From Weizmannia acidilactici (GTDB taxonomy: Bacteria; Bacillota; Bacilli; Bacillales; Bacillaceae_C): a stretch of DNA of 64,000 nt. Shown piece by piece: positions 41,894 to 50,925 of this stretch. How positions within the stretch are numbered: the first letter of the stretch is position 1; each line of letters opens with the position of its first letter. The stretch lies in NCBI RefSeq assembly GCF_008974185.1, contig NZ_BKZP01000017.1, forward strand, positions 1-64,000, given 5' to 3'. Under the pieces are notes generated by a model that was not told where the DNA came from, made no database searches, and saw only the letters and a program-made list of their open reading frames with translations. A program made the position numbers and the translations under genes.

Positions 41894-42688
41894 ATGTCAA
41901 TGCAATTTAGCGTACTCGCAAGCGGAAGTACGGGCAATGCAGTATATGTAGAAACAGAACAGCATGCCTTTTTAGTGGACGCAGGCCTGAGCGGAAAGCA
42001 AATGGAGCAGCTTTTCCGGCAAATCGGCCGAAATATTGCGGATTTAAGCGGGATTCTTGTCACGCACGAACACAGCGACCATATTAAAGGAATCGGGGTG
42101 CTGGCGCGGAAATACCAGCTCCCGATTTATGCAAATGATAAAACATGGTCGGCCATGGAAGGCATGATTGGAGAGATTCCAACCGACCTGAAGTTTTCTT
42201 TCGGCATGGAGTCTGTCCAATCGTTCGGGAGCCTGCAGATTGAATCATTCGGCGTTTCCCATGATGCCATCCAGCCGATGTTTTATATTTTCCATGAAAA
42301 CGGAAAAAAATTAGTCATTATCACGGATACCGGGTATGTCAGCGATCGCATGAAGGGCACGATTGCAAATGCGGATGTCTTTATTTTCGAAAGCAACCAC
42401 GATGTTGAAATGCTCAGGATGGGGCGGTACCCGTGGAGCGTCAAACAGCGCATTTTGAGCGATGTCGGTCATGTGTCCAATGAGGATGCCGCCCTTGCAA
42501 TGAGCGAAGTAATCGGCGACCGCACAAAACGTATATACCTGGCCCATTTAAGCAAAGATAACAACATGAAAGAACTTGCGCGTATGGCTGTATCCCAAAC
42601 TCTCCAGCAGCAGGGCTTGGCAGTCGGCGAAGCATTTGAGTTATACGATACGGACCCGAAAATCCCGACAAATTTAACTGCTGTGTAA
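41894..42688 (+). CDS. walJ: Metallo-beta-lactamase-fold hydrolase WalJ (YycJ)
   Basis: The 264-residue protein from ATG 41894 (GGGGAGGA upstream) has the metallo-beta-lactamase signature [12 protein letters not shown] near residues 55-66 and further metal ligands ([16 protein letters not shown]). YycJ homologues act as 5'-3' exonucleases associated with DNA repair or cell-division coordination; the exact role here is inferred from family. It is the fifth gene of the wal cluster. Confidence 0.93.
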   Translation: MSMQFSVLASGSTGNAVYVETEQHAFLVDAGLSGKQMEQLFRQIGRNIADLSGILVTHEHSDHIKGIGVLARKYQLPIYANDKTWSAMEGMIGEIPTDLKFSFGMESVQSFGSLQIESFGVSHDAIQPMFYIFHENGKKLVIITDTGYVSDRMKGTIANADVFIFESNHDVEMLRMGRYPWSVKQRILSDVGHVSNEDAALAMSEVIGDRTKRIYLAHLSKDNNMKELARMAVSQTLQQQGLAVGEAFELYDTDPKIPTNLTAV

Positions 42689-42921
42689 AAGCAAAGAGTT
42701 TGAAAATCGCCTGATTTGGAAATACAATACGTGTCAGGGAAGTTTTCTTTTTATTTAGACGAAAAAGCAAATGATTTTTTAGTAATTTTTAATAATCGGC
42801 ACTTATAATGAAATCAAGAATATTGGAGAGTCGGCGGCTAAAGCGGGGTGGTTTTACAGAAACGCTTGCGCTGCCCTTTCCTTTCAGATTTTTCTCACCT
42901 TTACAGAAAGGATGGTGCGCA

Positions 42922-44196
42922 ATGGGATATTATGATGACGATCAAAACGGTCAAATGAGATCAAATGAGAGAGGGCGACGCGGAGCCAAATTCGGCTATT
43001 TTCTCTCCAGTTTAATCGGCGTCATTGTCGGGGCATTAATTGTAGCGCTCCTTTTCCCGAGCATTTTAGGGAAAACTGGGACGGAAACAGATTCCGCATC
43101 TGTTGAATCAAATTCTGCAGCGAATACAAGCACTGCCACGCCGACCACTTCAAAATCGGTATCCCTGAAAGTCACAACGGATATTACGAAAGCTGTCTCA
43201 AACGCGGAAAAAGCTGTTGTCGGCGTAACGAATATCCAAAAACAGAGTATTTGGTCAAACCAGGATTTTTACGGCCAGGATTCGAGTTCTTCCTCTTCCT
43301 CTTCCCAAGAAGCAGGATCCGGTTCAGGGATTATTTATAAAAAATCCGGGGATAAGGCATATGTGGTCACGAATTACCACGTCATTGAAGGGGCCAATTC
43401 TTTAGAGGTAACATTGTACAACGGCAAAAAGCTTTCCGCCAAATTAGTTGGCGGCGATAAATGGACCGACCTGGCTGTGCTTGAAATTGACGGCAGCAAC
43501 GTGACAACGGTTGCCCAATTCGGCGATTCGGATGCATTAAAACTTGGGGAAACGGTCATCGCGATCGGGAACCCGCTTGGTGAAGAATTTGCTGGATCAG
43601 TGACGCAAGGAATCGTATCCGGGCTTAACCGCACTGTCCCAGTTGATATAGATGAAGACGGAACGGAAGATTGGCAGGAAGAAGTCATTCAAACCGATGC
43701 CGCGATCAACCCTGGGAACAGCGGTGGTGCTTTAATCAATATTTCCGGCCAGGTTGTCGGCATCAACTCAATGAAAATTTCGAATGAGTCTGTTGAAGGG
43801 ATCGGTTTTGCGATTCCGATCAATTCGGCGAAAACGGTCATCAACCAATTGGAAACAAAAGGTAAAATTGTCCGCCCGGCGTTGGGAGTTGGAATTGAAA
43901 ATGTCTCTGATATTTCGGCTTACCAGCAGCAGGAAACATTAAAACTGCCGAGCAATGTTACAACCGGTGTTGTAATTGGAGCAGTCCAGAACGGCTCCCC
44001 AGCCGATAAAGCGGGCCTGAAAGAGTTTGATGTCATCTATAAATTGGACGGCCATAAGATCGACAACATCATTGGATTGAGGAAATACTTGTATGAACAT
44101 AAACAGCCTGGAGATAAGATGAGCGTCACCGTGTACCGGAACGGGCAATCGAAAACATTTACATTGACGTTAGCGACAGCTTCAGGATCCAACTAA
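42922..44196 (+). CDS. htrC: HtrA-family serine protease (HtrC/YyxA)
   Basis: The 424-residue protein from ATG 42922 has a cytoplasmic N-terminus, one TM helix (FGYFLSSLIGVIVGALIVALLF), a Ser/Thr-rich linker, a trypsin-like domain with the triad His153 (TNYHVIEG), Asp183 (WTDLAVLEI) and Ser267 (NPGNSGGALIN), and a C-terminal PDZ domain. It degrades or refolds misfolded exported proteins. Location after walJ matches B. subtilis yyxA. A serine-rich run (DSSSSSSSSQE) is present near residue 120. Confidence 0.93.
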   Translation: MGYYDDDQNGQMRSNERGRRGAKFGYFLSSLIGVIVGALIVALLFPSILGKTGTETDSASVESNSAANTSTATPTTSKSVSLKVTTDITKAVSNAEKAVVGVTNIQKQSIWSNQDFYGQDSSSSSSSSQEAGSGSGIIYKKSGDKAYVVTNYHVIEGANSLEVTLYNGKKLSAKLVGGDKWTDLAVLEIDGSNVTTVAQFGDSDALKLGETVIAIGNPLGEEFAGSVTQGIVSGLNRTVPVDIDEDGTEDWQEEVIQTDAAINPGNSGGALINISGQVVGINSMKISNESVEGIGFAIPINSAKTVINQLETKGKIVRPALGVGIENVSDISAYQQQETLKLPSNVTTGVVIGAVQNGSPADKAGLKEFDVIYKLDGHKIDNIIGLRKYLYEHKQPGDKMSVTVYRNGQSKTFTLTLATASGSN

Positions 44197-44261
44197 TAGA
44201 ATGGGGAGGAAAGGCGAAATGCTTTTCCTTCCTTTTTTGGGATCATGTAGTGGGTTTCCTG

Positions 44262-44490
44262 TGTGGATAAGTAAAATAAGGCAATGAGGCCAGGATAAAG
44301 GGGCCATTTTTGAAGAAAAATGGTAAGGAAATAATAATATTTGTTGAAATTGCTCGAAAAAAAGAATATTAACAGCCTGTGAACAGCGAAAAATGATGGA
44401 ATATATCTTGTATGGAACGGGTATTCCCACACAAAATGTGGATAGTTTTTGTGAATATGTGGATAACTTATGTCAATAGCTTGTGGGTAA
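44262..44490 (+). other. DnaA-box cluster upstream of rlmH
   Basis: Between htrC and rlmH lie TGTGGATAA (44262-44270), TGTGGATAG (44437-44445), TGTGAATAT (44450-44458), TGTGGATAA (44458-44466) and TGTGGGTAA (44482-44490), mostly in the same orientation. B. subtilis has a known origin-proximal DnaA-box cluster at yydA (rlmH), so the position is conserved. It likely titrates DnaA or modulates initiation. Confidence 0.75.
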
Positions 44491-44504
44491 GGTGGGGGTA
44501 AGTT

Positions 44505-44984
44505 GTGAATATCTCGATTCTTTCAGTAGGAAAATTGAAAGAAAAATATTTAAAACAAGGGATTGGAGAGTATTTGAAAAGGCTTTCTGCTTATGCAAAA
44601 GTGGACATCATCGAAGTTCCGGATGAAAAAGCGCCAGAAGTGTTGAGCGAAGCCGAGATGGAAATTGTGAAACAAAAAGAAGGCGAAAGGATTCTCGCCA
44701 AAATCAGCCCGGATACCTATGTGATCACGCTTGCGATCGAGGGTAAAATGAAAACATCGGAAGAATTGGCGGATATGATTGATCATTTGGCGACATACGG
44801 CAAAAGCAAAATCACTTTTGTCATCGGCGGCAGCCTTGGCTTAAGCCGTGAAGTCATGCAGCGGGGCAACGAAAGCCTCTCCTTTTCCAAAATGACCTTC
44901 CCGCACCAGTTGATGCGCTTGATTTTACTGGAACAGATCTACCGCGCGTTCCGGATTATCAGGAATGAACCGTACCATAAGTAA
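44505..44984 (+). CDS. rlmH: 23S rRNA pseudouridine-1915 N3-methyltransferase RlmH
   Basis: The 159-residue SPOUT-class methyltransferase (YydA) forms a knotted dimer and methylates pseudouridine 1915 in helix 69. Seen: N-terminus [20 protein letters not shown] and the knot region [14 protein letters not shown]... [24 protein letters not shown]. The start is GTG 44505 with GGTGGGGG upstream. The last DnaA box ends 15 bp before it. A strong terminator follows. Confidence 0.96.
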   Translation: MNISILSVGKLKEKYLKQGIGEYLKRLSAYAKVDIIEVPDEKAPEVLSEAEMEIVKQKEGERILAKISPDTYVITLAIEGKMKTSEELADMIDHLATYGKSKITFVIGGSLGLSREVMQRGNESLSFSKMTFPHQLMRLILLEQIYRAFRIIRNEPYHK

Positions 44985-45017
44985 CGTCGATAATGGGACG
45001 ATGCAGGTTGTAGCGTA

Positions 45018-45067
45018 AACCAAAGCCTTAACCATTTTAAGAAGTTGAGTTAAGGCTTTGGTTTTTT
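45018..45067 (+). terminator. rlmH terminator
   Basis: A 15-bp perfect stem (AACCAAAGCCTTAAC with GTTAAGGCTTTGGTT) is followed by TTTT. It marks the end of the conserved origin-arm block. Confidence 0.93.
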
Positions 45068-45270
45068 GTGTTTCTCGGTCTTTGCAAAAGACTTCTTCCT
45101 CATATTTCCATTGTCAAATTGTTTATCATTATTCTAAAGAATTATAATAAAATATGATATTATTATATTAAGACTCATAAAGCGTTTTCCCGGGTTGCAC
45201 CTGCCATTTGTGTAACGGGAAGGAGCGCCTGGATCATATTGCAAATACAGGGGATAAGGAGAAGGTTATC

Positions 45271-46773
45271 ATGAGTAACAGACAGGAAAAAACAGACGCT
45301 ATCTTAATTGGTGCCGGAATCATGAGCGCGACTTTAGGAACATTGTTGAAGGAGTTAGCACCGGAATGGGAAATCACAGTGTTTGAGAAACTCGCAAACC
45401 CAGGGGAAGAAAGCTCAAACGAATGGAATAATGCGGGTACGGGCCATTCTGCGCTGTGCGAACTCAACTATACACCCGAGAAATCTGACGGATCTGTAGA
45501 TATTCGCAAGGCTGTAAAAATTAATGAACAGTTTCAGCTTTCAAGACAGTTTTGGTCTTATCTTGTAAACAGCAAGCTGATCAGTAATCCGCGGGACTTT
45601 ATCAGGCCAATTCCTCATATGAGTTTAGTTCAAGGGGAAAAAAATGTTACTTTTTTAAAAAAACGTTTTAAAGCGCTGTCAAGCCATCCCCTGTTTAAAG
45701 GGATGGAATTTTCAGATGACCCGGAAAAACTGAAGGAATGGATTCCGCTTATCATGGAAGGCCGTACATTGAATGAACCGATAGCGGCAACAAAAATCGA
45801 TTTCGGGACTGATGTCAATTTTGGCGCTTTAACACGCATGTTGTTTGACCACTTAAAGAATACAAACGTCGAGGTCAACTACAAGCACATCGTGAAGGAT
45901 ATTAAGCGTACCCGCGAAGGCTTGTGGGAAGTGAAAGTGCATGATATCAAAAACGGTAAAATCGAATACCACACTGCAAAATTCGTCTTTATCGGTGCTG
46001 GGGGCGGAAGTCTGCCTTTACTGCAAAAAACCGGTATTCCTGAATCAAAACATATTGGAGGGTTCCCGGTAAGCGGATTATTTATGGTATGCAAAAATCC
46101 GGAAGTTGTAGCGCGGCATCATGCAAAAGTATACGGTAAAGCGAAGGTCGGTGCTCCTCCAATGTCGGTTCCGCATCTTGATACAAGATATATTGATCAT
46201 AAAAAATCGTTGCTGTTTGGGCCTTTTGCCGGCTTCTCGCCAAAGTTCTTAAAAACAGGTTCAAATTTTGATTTATTAGGTTCTGTAAAACCGAATAATG
46301 TTTTCACGATGTTAGCGTCAGGTGCAAAAAACGTCCCATTGATAAAATACCTGATCCAGCAGCTTTTGTTATCAAATGAAAAGCGTCTGGAAACGTTACG
46401 GGAGTTTATCCCGAACGCCAAACTTGAGGACTGGGATATCGTGGTAGCCGGCCAACGAGTACAAGTGATCAAAGATACTGAGGCTGGCGGTAAAGGAACA
46501 CTACAATTTGGTACGGAAGTTGTCACTGCCGCTGATGGATCGGTAGCTGCATTGCTTGGTGCTTCTCCGGGTGCTTCGACTGCTGTTCACGTGATGCTTG
46601 AGGTAATCGAAAAATGTTTCCCGCAACATATGAAAGCGTGGGAACCGAAAATAAAAGAAATGATTCCTTCTTATGGCGTGTCACTGGCGGAAAATCCGGA
46701 GCTTCTTCAAGAAATTCGTACTACGACAGCACAGACGCTTGGCCTGAGCGAAAAAGAACCGGTTTATCATTAA
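45271..46773 (+). CDS. mqo: Malate:quinone oxidoreductase
   Basis: The 500-residue FAD-dependent, membrane-associated enzyme oxidises malate to oxaloacetate and passes electrons to quinone. Seen: N-terminal FAD motif [40 protein letters not shown], and the C-terminal [19 protein letters not shown] 45271 has AAGGAG 9 nt upstream. B. subtilis lacks mqo and uses Mdh, so this is an accessory respiratory entry point. A degenerate catabolite-repression-like motif lies at about 45178-45191 (11 of 14 matches); I do not claim it. Confidence 0.95.
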   Translation: MSNRQEKTDAILIGAGIMSATLGTLLKELAPEWEITVFEKLANPGEESSNEWNNAGTGHSALCELNYTPEKSDGSVDIRKAVKINEQFQLSRQFWSYLVNSKLISNPRDFIRPIPHMSLVQGEKNVTFLKKRFKALSSHPLFKGMEFSDDPEKLKEWIPLIMEGRTLNEPIAATKIDFGTDVNFGALTRMLFDHLKNTNVEVNYKHIVKDIKRTREGLWEVKVHDIKNGKIEYHTAKFVFIGAGGGSLPLLQKTGIPESKHIGGFPVSGLFMVCKNPEVVARHHAKVYGKAKVGAPPMSVPHLDTRYIDHKKSLLFGPFAGFSPKFLKTGSNFDLLGSVKPNNVFTMLASGAKNVPLIKYLIQQLLLSNEKRLETLREFIPNAKLEDWDIVVAGQRVQVIKDTEAGGKGTLQFGTEVVTAADGSVAALLGASPGASTAVHVMLEVIEKCFPQHMKAWEPKIKEMIPSYGVSLAENPELLQEIRTTTAQTLGLSEKEPVYH

Positions 46774-46884
46774 TGCTTTGGATGCGGAACAAAGGGACTG
46801 AACGAAAAAGTTAAACAATTTTTCTTCAATGGACAATTGTTTCTACTTAAAGAATTGGAATAGAACATCATTGAAAATAAAACA

Positions 46885-46925
46885 TAGAACCATTGATCAA
46901 TCTTTGGATTGAAGGTTCTTTTTTC
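46885..46925 (+). terminator. mqo terminator
   Basis: AGAACC and GGTTCT flank a loop of about 20 nt that can itself pair, followed by TTTTTT. Confidence 0.7.
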
Positions 46926-47146
46926 AATATTCGCAGTTAGAGAGGCTTCCGGAATCATATAATAAATGTAATGGCGAATGGATTTACTCTCTGCAGCTTA
47001 TTCTTAAGTCAGTGTACAAAGCCCAAGCAATGACATTGACGAAAGTATCATTTCGATAGTATGTTTGGCCTGTTTTTTCAATAAATTAAAAAATGTTTTG
47101 GCTTTTCCGTAAAATTGTTTAAAGTAAATAGGGCTTGCTGAACGAA
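46926..47146. other. Gene-free stretch with possible transposase remnants
   Basis: No intact gene. On the minus strand, positions about 47013-47110 read as a short coherent frame (KAKTFFNLLKKQAKHTIEM and on) ending in TAA, adjacent to the transposase relic at 47147. It may be part of the same decayed insertion sequence, but I do not recognise it. Confidence 0.35.
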
Positions 47147-47370
47147 TCAGATGCAAGCCAAAATTCGGTTATCAAAAGACAAAATAGTGTTTTGTAAAAA
47201 CTTCAAAAAAAGAACTCTGAGCTTTCGCTCCAGGTTCATGATGAGAAATTGGAGAGCTACAACTGTTTCACTTGTCTCCTGAAGGCGTGCTCGAATAAGG
47301 TCCAGCCCGTATTTACGCTTGCCTTCACCAAATTTGCCTTCAACGGCATTACATTCAGAAAAGGTGCCCC
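47147..47370 (-). pseudogene. Transposase C-terminal relic (IS1182/IS5-like)
   Basis: On the minus strand the frame reads SECNAVEGKFGEGKRKYGLD, then RARLQETSETVVALQFLIMNLERKL, ending at TGA 47147. NAVEGKFGEGKR...YGL...ARL.ETSE is typical of the C-terminal catalytic part of IS1182/IS5-type transposases. The rest of the transposase, including the start and most of the catalytic domain, is missing. It is a decayed insertion sequence between mqo and the SAM riboswitch. Confidence 0.75.
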
Positions 47371-47549
47371 CTTTCTTGGTTTTTTAGTTTTGGTTAAACT
47401 CAATTATACCAAAGAATGGGGCCCTTTTTTTATTTTAAATTACACTTTTACTTTCGTAATTGGGATCATATTTCTTTTTTACCCTTGCTGCAATCACCAT
47501 GGCGGCTGTTCCTGTGTGAGACAAATCCGATAAAATCAATTGGAATATA
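47371..47549. other. Gene-free stretch before the SAM riboswitch
   Basis: No gene is supported. On the minus strand about 47435-47530 reads LSHTGTAAMVIAARVKKKYD and on to a stop, which looks protein-like (a C-terminal fragment?) but has no start and is not recognised. The sequence is AT-rich and lies next to the IS relic. Confidence 0.3.
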
Positions 47550-47578
47550 TTGATTTTTATATTCAGATTCAGTAAAAT
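47550..47578 (+). promoter_or_regulatory. Promoter of the SAM-riboswitch transcript
   Basis: TTGATT (47550-47555), a 17-bp spacer and TAAAAT (47573-47578) lie about 26 bp before the riboswitch P1 stem. Confidence 0.75.
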
Positions 47579-47604
47579 AAAGATGTTGCTAAAATAATGA
47601 ATAT

Positions 47605-47709
47605 TTCTTATCAAGAGTGGTGGAGGGACTGGCCCAATGAAACCCGACAACCAGCATTTTTAAATGTATGGTGTTAATTCCAGCAGATATCCATCTGTAA
47701 AGATAAGAA
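47605..47709 (+). promoter_or_regulatory. SAM-I riboswitch (S-box)
   Basis: P1 is TTCTTATC (47605-47612) with GATAAGAA (47702-47709). Conserved core blocks follow: AAGAGTGGTGGAGGGACTGGCCC, ATGAAACCCGACAACC, GGTGTTAATTCCAGCAG. Downstream ATAAGAAAAC can pair with GTTTTCTTAT as an antiterminator. It should shut off the downstream transporter when SAM is plentiful. Confidence 0.96.
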
Positions 47710-47736
47710 AACAACAACATACTCGAAAAGAGTAAA

Positions 47737-47768
47737 GTCGTTTTCTTATGCGGGAAACGGCCTTTTTT
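47737..47768 (+). terminator. S-box-controlled terminator
   Basis: GTCGTTTTC (47737-47745) pairs with GGAAACGGC (47753-47761), followed by CTTTTTT. Its 5' arm is shared with the antiterminator, as expected of a transcriptional riboswitch. Confidence 0.85.
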
Positions 47769-47949
47769 GTGTCTGCTGGATGGGAAAAGAAAGGAGGGAG
47801 GTGAAATTCGGAATATTCGACAAAGCAACATTTTTATCTCTACATATCTGGTTTGTTGAGTGCATGAGCACGGATTCCACCTAGTGTCTGCATTTTGCAG
47901 TCCAGGCTGTTCAACTGCTATATGGGATTTTGCCAAAAGGAGGGATGAG

Positions 47950-48609
47950 ATGGACTGGACCGTTATACAGCAAAGCATGCCTATATTTATTAAGGGATTC
48001 TGGCTGACTTTGCGGCTTTCGTTTTTCGGCATTCTTGGTGCGGCCGTTGCAGGCTTGTTGTGCAGTTTTGTTCAGTATTTTAAGGTTCCGGTATTGCGGC
48101 AGATCGTTTCGGCTTATGTAGAATTGTCGCGGAACACGCCATTATTGATTCAGTTATTTTTCCTTTATTACGGTCTGCCGCAGGTCGGGATAAAATTTCC
48201 CGCTGAAATCTGCGGGATTATCGGCCTTATTTTTCTGGGGGGCAGTTATATGGCTGAAGGGTTTTCCGGCGGACTGAACGGCGTGCCGAAAACACAGGTT
48301 GAGTCAGGGCTCGCGATTGGGCTGAACCAGTTTCAGCTGGCACGCTATATCGTTTTTCCCCAGGGATTGATGCTCAGCGTCCCTGCGTTTGCCGCAAACG
48401 TCATTTTTTTAATCAAGGAAACTTCCATTTTTACAGTCCTTGCCATTCCGGAATTGACCAATACGGCACTTGACTTAATCGGTATGTACTACCACACAAA
48501 CGAGTACTTGTCATTGCTCGTGCTGGCGTATGCTGTCATTTTAATTCCGCTGTCCATCATACTGACATGGTTAGAAAAGAAGGTGCGTTATGGGACATTC
48601 GGGAATTAA
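47950..48609 (+). CDS. Polar amino-acid ABC transporter permease 1
   Basis: The 219-residue permease from ATG 47950 (AGGAGGGATG upstream) has about five membrane helices (GFWLTLRLSFFGILGAAVAGLL first) and the EAA-type loop ESGLAIGLNQFQLARYIVFPQ that contacts the ATPase. It is of the HisM/GlnP (PAAT) class. It is the first gene after the SAM riboswitch, so the substrate is probably methionine, cystine or another sulfur compound; this is inferred from regulation, not sequence. It overlaps permease 2 by 20 nt. Confidence 0.9.
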   Translation: MDWTVIQQSMPIFIKGFWLTLRLSFFGILGAAVAGLLCSFVQYFKVPVLRQIVSAYVELSRNTPLLIQLFFLYYGLPQVGIKFPAEICGIIGLIFLGGSYMAEGFSGGLNGVPKTQVESGLAIGLNQFQLARYIVFPQGLMLSVPAFAANVIFLIKETSIFTVLAIPELTNTALDLIGMYYHTNEYLSLLVLAYAVILIPLSIILTWLEKKVRYGTFGN

Positions 48610-49279
48610 TATCTTCTTTGAAGGAGCCAACTTTATACGGTTATTGGGCGGATTATATGTCTCGGCTAAAATTGCCCTTTTGGCCATTCTCTTTGGCGGT
48701 GTGCTTGGCATTGTTTTAGGGGTCTTGCGGACATTGCATAATCCGCTGCTGAGGATGATTCTGCGGCTGTATTTGGAATTTTTCCGCATTGTGCCGACCA
48801 TTGTACTGCTGTTTTTGTTTTATTATATTCTGCCGCAAAGCTTTAACATTAATTTCAAGGCAGATACGGTCGGGACACTCGTATTCAGTTTATGGATGGC
48901 TGCTGAAATGAGCGATATCGTCCGCGGTGCGTTGATTTCCGTTCCCCGGCACCAAGTTGAAGCCGGAAAAGCAATCGGTTTAAATCCATTTCAGCTCTAC
49001 CGGTACATCCTTCTGCCGCAATCGGTCCACTTGATGATTCCGGCTACCATTAATCTAATGACCAGAATTATTAAAACGACCTCCCTGCTGCTGTTGATCA
49101 GCGTGGTGGATGTCATCAATGTCGGGCAGCAGATTATTGAAGCCAACAGCCACCGTTATCAGGACGGCGCTTTCTGGGTTTACGGTTTTATTTTTATTTT
49201 ATATTTTATTTTATGCTATCCGCTTTCCCGTCTGGCAAGGCGATTAGAGAGGAGGGGCAAGGTAGGAGCAAATGGCTGA
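48590..49279 (+). CDS. Polar amino-acid ABC transporter permease 2
   Basis: The 229-residue PAAT permease has about five TM segments and the EAA loop EAGKAIGLNPFQLYRYILLPQ. AAGGTG precedes ATG 48590, which lies inside the end of permease 1, so the two are coupled and probably form a heterodimeric membrane channel. The C-terminus (RLARRLERRGK) is basic and cytoplasmic. Confidence 0.9.
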   Translation: MGHSGINIFFEGANFIRLLGGLYVSAKIALLAILFGGVLGIVLGVLRTLHNPLLRMILRLYLEFFRIVPTIVLLFLFYYILPQSFNINFKADTVGTLVFSLWMAAEMSDIVRGALISVPRHQVEAGKAIGLNPFQLYRYILLPQSVHLMIPATINLMTRIIKTTSLLLLISVVDVINVGQQIIEANSHRYQDGAFWVYGFIFILYFILCYPLSRLARRLERRGKVGANG

Positions 49280-50009
49280 ACCTTTACTGAAAGTAGAACA
49301 TTTACAGAAATCTTACGGCAATAAACGCGTGCTGGAGGACATCAGTTTTGAAGTCGATGAAGGCAGCGTCGTCGTCCTTTTGGGTCCGTCCGGGTCGGGA
49401 AAAAGCACATTGATCCGATGCTTAAACGGGCTTGAAGTATTTCAATCCGGATCGATTGTTTTCAACGGGGAAACCGTTCAGTCGTCGCAGAAAAACTGGC
49501 GCCGGCTGCGGCAGCAGATCGGGATGGTTTTCCAAAGCTATGATTTATTTCCGAATATGACGGTGATGGAAAATATCCTCCTTGGCCCGATGAAGGTCCA
49601 AAAGCGGAAGAAAGACGAAGCCGCTCGGCAGGCATTAAGCCTGTTGAAAGAAGTTGGGATGGAACAGTATGCAGAGGCTTATCCGCGCGAATTGTCCGGC
49701 GGGCAGAAACAGCGGGTGGCGATTGTCCGCGCGCTTGAACTGAATCCGAGACTGATGCTCTTTGATGAGGTCACCGCATCGCTTGACCCGGAGATGGTCC
49801 GCGGCGTTCTCGAAATCATTCTACGTTTAGCCAAAGAAAATATGACGATGATCGTCGTCACGCATGAAATGAATTTTGCCCGGCAAATTGGTGATAAAAT
49901 CCTGTTTCTTGAGGACGGAAAAATTCTCGAGCAAACACCGGGCAGCCAATTTTTTGCCAGACCGCAGACAGACCGGGCGAAAAAATTCCTGGAAAGCATG
50001 GATTTCTAG
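49272..50009 (+). CDS. Polar amino-acid ABC transporter ATPase
   Basis: The 245-residue nucleotide-binding subunit has Walker A GPSGSGKST (about 38-46), Q-loop MVFQSYDLFPNMTV, signature LSGGQKQRVAI, Walker B LMLFDEVTASLDPE and the switch histidine in VVTHEM. It is of the GlnQ/HisP type. It overlaps permease 2 by 8 nt and precedes the binding protein gene by 31 nt. Confidence 0.95.
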   Translation: MAEPLLKVEHLQKSYGNKRVLEDISFEVDEGSVVVLLGPSGSGKSTLIRCLNGLEVFQSGSIVFNGETVQSSQKNWRRLRQQIGMVFQSYDLFPNMTVMENILLGPMKVQKRKKDEAARQALSLLKEVGMEQYAEAYPRELSGGQKQRVAIVRALELNPRLMLFDEVTASLDPEMVRGVLEIILRLAKENMTMIVVTHEMNFARQIGDKILFLEDGKILEQTPGSQFFARPQTDRAKKFLESMDF

Positions 50010-50040
50010 AATATTTGTATCTCAGCTAGGAGGTAAGATT

Positions 50041-50889
50041 ATGAAAAAGCATCGTTCATTGGTATCAGGTTTAATCTCATCTTTTGTACTGATATTGGTA
50101 TTGGCGCTTGCAGGCTGCGGCAACAGTTCAGGCAGTTCATCAAGCAGCAACCCGTCCAGTGTATCCGCCATTAAGAAAAACGGCACGATTAAGATTGCCG
50201 TTTTCGGTGATCTTCCGCCTTACGGATGGGTGGATAAAAACGGGAACCGGACCGGTTATGATGTAGCACTGGCCCGGCAAATTGCCAAAGATTTAAACGT
50301 GAAAGTGAAATTTGTGCAAGTGAATGCCAACAACCGCGTTGATGCATTGAAATCCAACAAAGTCGATCTTGTATTGGCCAATTTCACCGTAACGCCTGAA
50401 CGGAAGCAGGTTGTGGACTTCGCCAATCCGTACATGAAAGTCTCTATTGGCGTTGTTTCGCCTAAGAAAAATCCGATTACCAATGTGAACCAATTGAAAG
50501 GCAAATCTTTGATTGTAAACAAAGGGACAACGGCGGAAAACTATTTTACCAGCAAATATAAAGATATCTCTTTGCAAAAATATGATTCAAAAACAGAGCA
50601 GTTCAATGCGCTGAAAAATGGCCGGGCAGCGGCATTGGCGGATGATAACTCTTATCTGTATGCTTGGGTGAAAAATCATCCGGACTATACGGTCGGGATT
50701 AAAACGCTTGGGCCGAACCAGTATATTGCCCCTGCGGTGAAGAAAGGAAATCAATCGCTTCTGAAATGGGTCAATAAGGAAATTACGAAATTAAACCATA
50801 ATGGCTTCTTTAAAAAGGATTACAACGAGAATTTGAAACCGTATTTCGGCAGCGACATCACAGCAGAAGATATTATTATCACAAAATAA
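50041..50889 (+). CDS. Amino-acid ABC transporter substrate-binding lipoprotein
   Basis: The 282-residue protein from ATG 50041 (AGGAGG upstream) has a lipoprotein signal peptide with lipobox ALAGC (Cys about 23), a Ser/Gly/Asn-rich linker, and a family-3 periplasmic binding domain: NGTIKIAVFGDLPPYGWVD, GYDVALARQIAKDL, and FTVTPERKQVVDFANPYM, the classical polar amino-acid segment. It captures substrate for the adjacent permease. The arginine in TPERKQ typically contacts the substrate alpha-carboxylate region. Confidence 0.93.
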   Translation: MKKHRSLVSGLISSFVLILVLALAGCGNSSGSSSSSNPSSVSAIKKNGTIKIAVFGDLPPYGWVDKNGNRTGYDVALARQIAKDLNVKVKFVQVNANNRVDALKSNKVDLVLANFTVTPERKQVVDFANPYMKVSIGVVSPKKNPITNVNQLKGKSLIVNKGTTAENYFTSKYKDISLQKYDSKTEQFNALKNGRAAALADDNSYLYAWVKNHPDYTVGIKTLGPNQYIAPAVKKGNQSLLKWVNKEITKLNHNGFFKKDYNENLKPYFGSDITAEDIIITK

Positions 50890-50890
50890 G

Positions 50891-50925
50891 AAAAAACGGG
50901 CGTATGATTCATGCGCCCGTTTTTT
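50891..50925. terminator. Bidirectional terminator
   Basis: AAAAAACGGGCG, a 10-nt loop and CGCCCGTTTTTT serve the ABC transporter operon on the plus strand. They also overlap the last codons of the convergent racemase-like gene on the minus strand. Confidence 0.88.

Noticed and set aside
45183-45198. TTTTCCCGGGTT as a Noc-binding site
   Set aside because: The left half fits ATTTCCCGGGAAAT but the right half does not. A similar partial match near 58413-58427 was rejected for the same reason.
46583-46596. TGTTCACGTGATG as a parS site in mqo
   Set aside because: Lacks the GTTTCAC/GTGAAAC symmetry; fewer than 12 of 16 matches.
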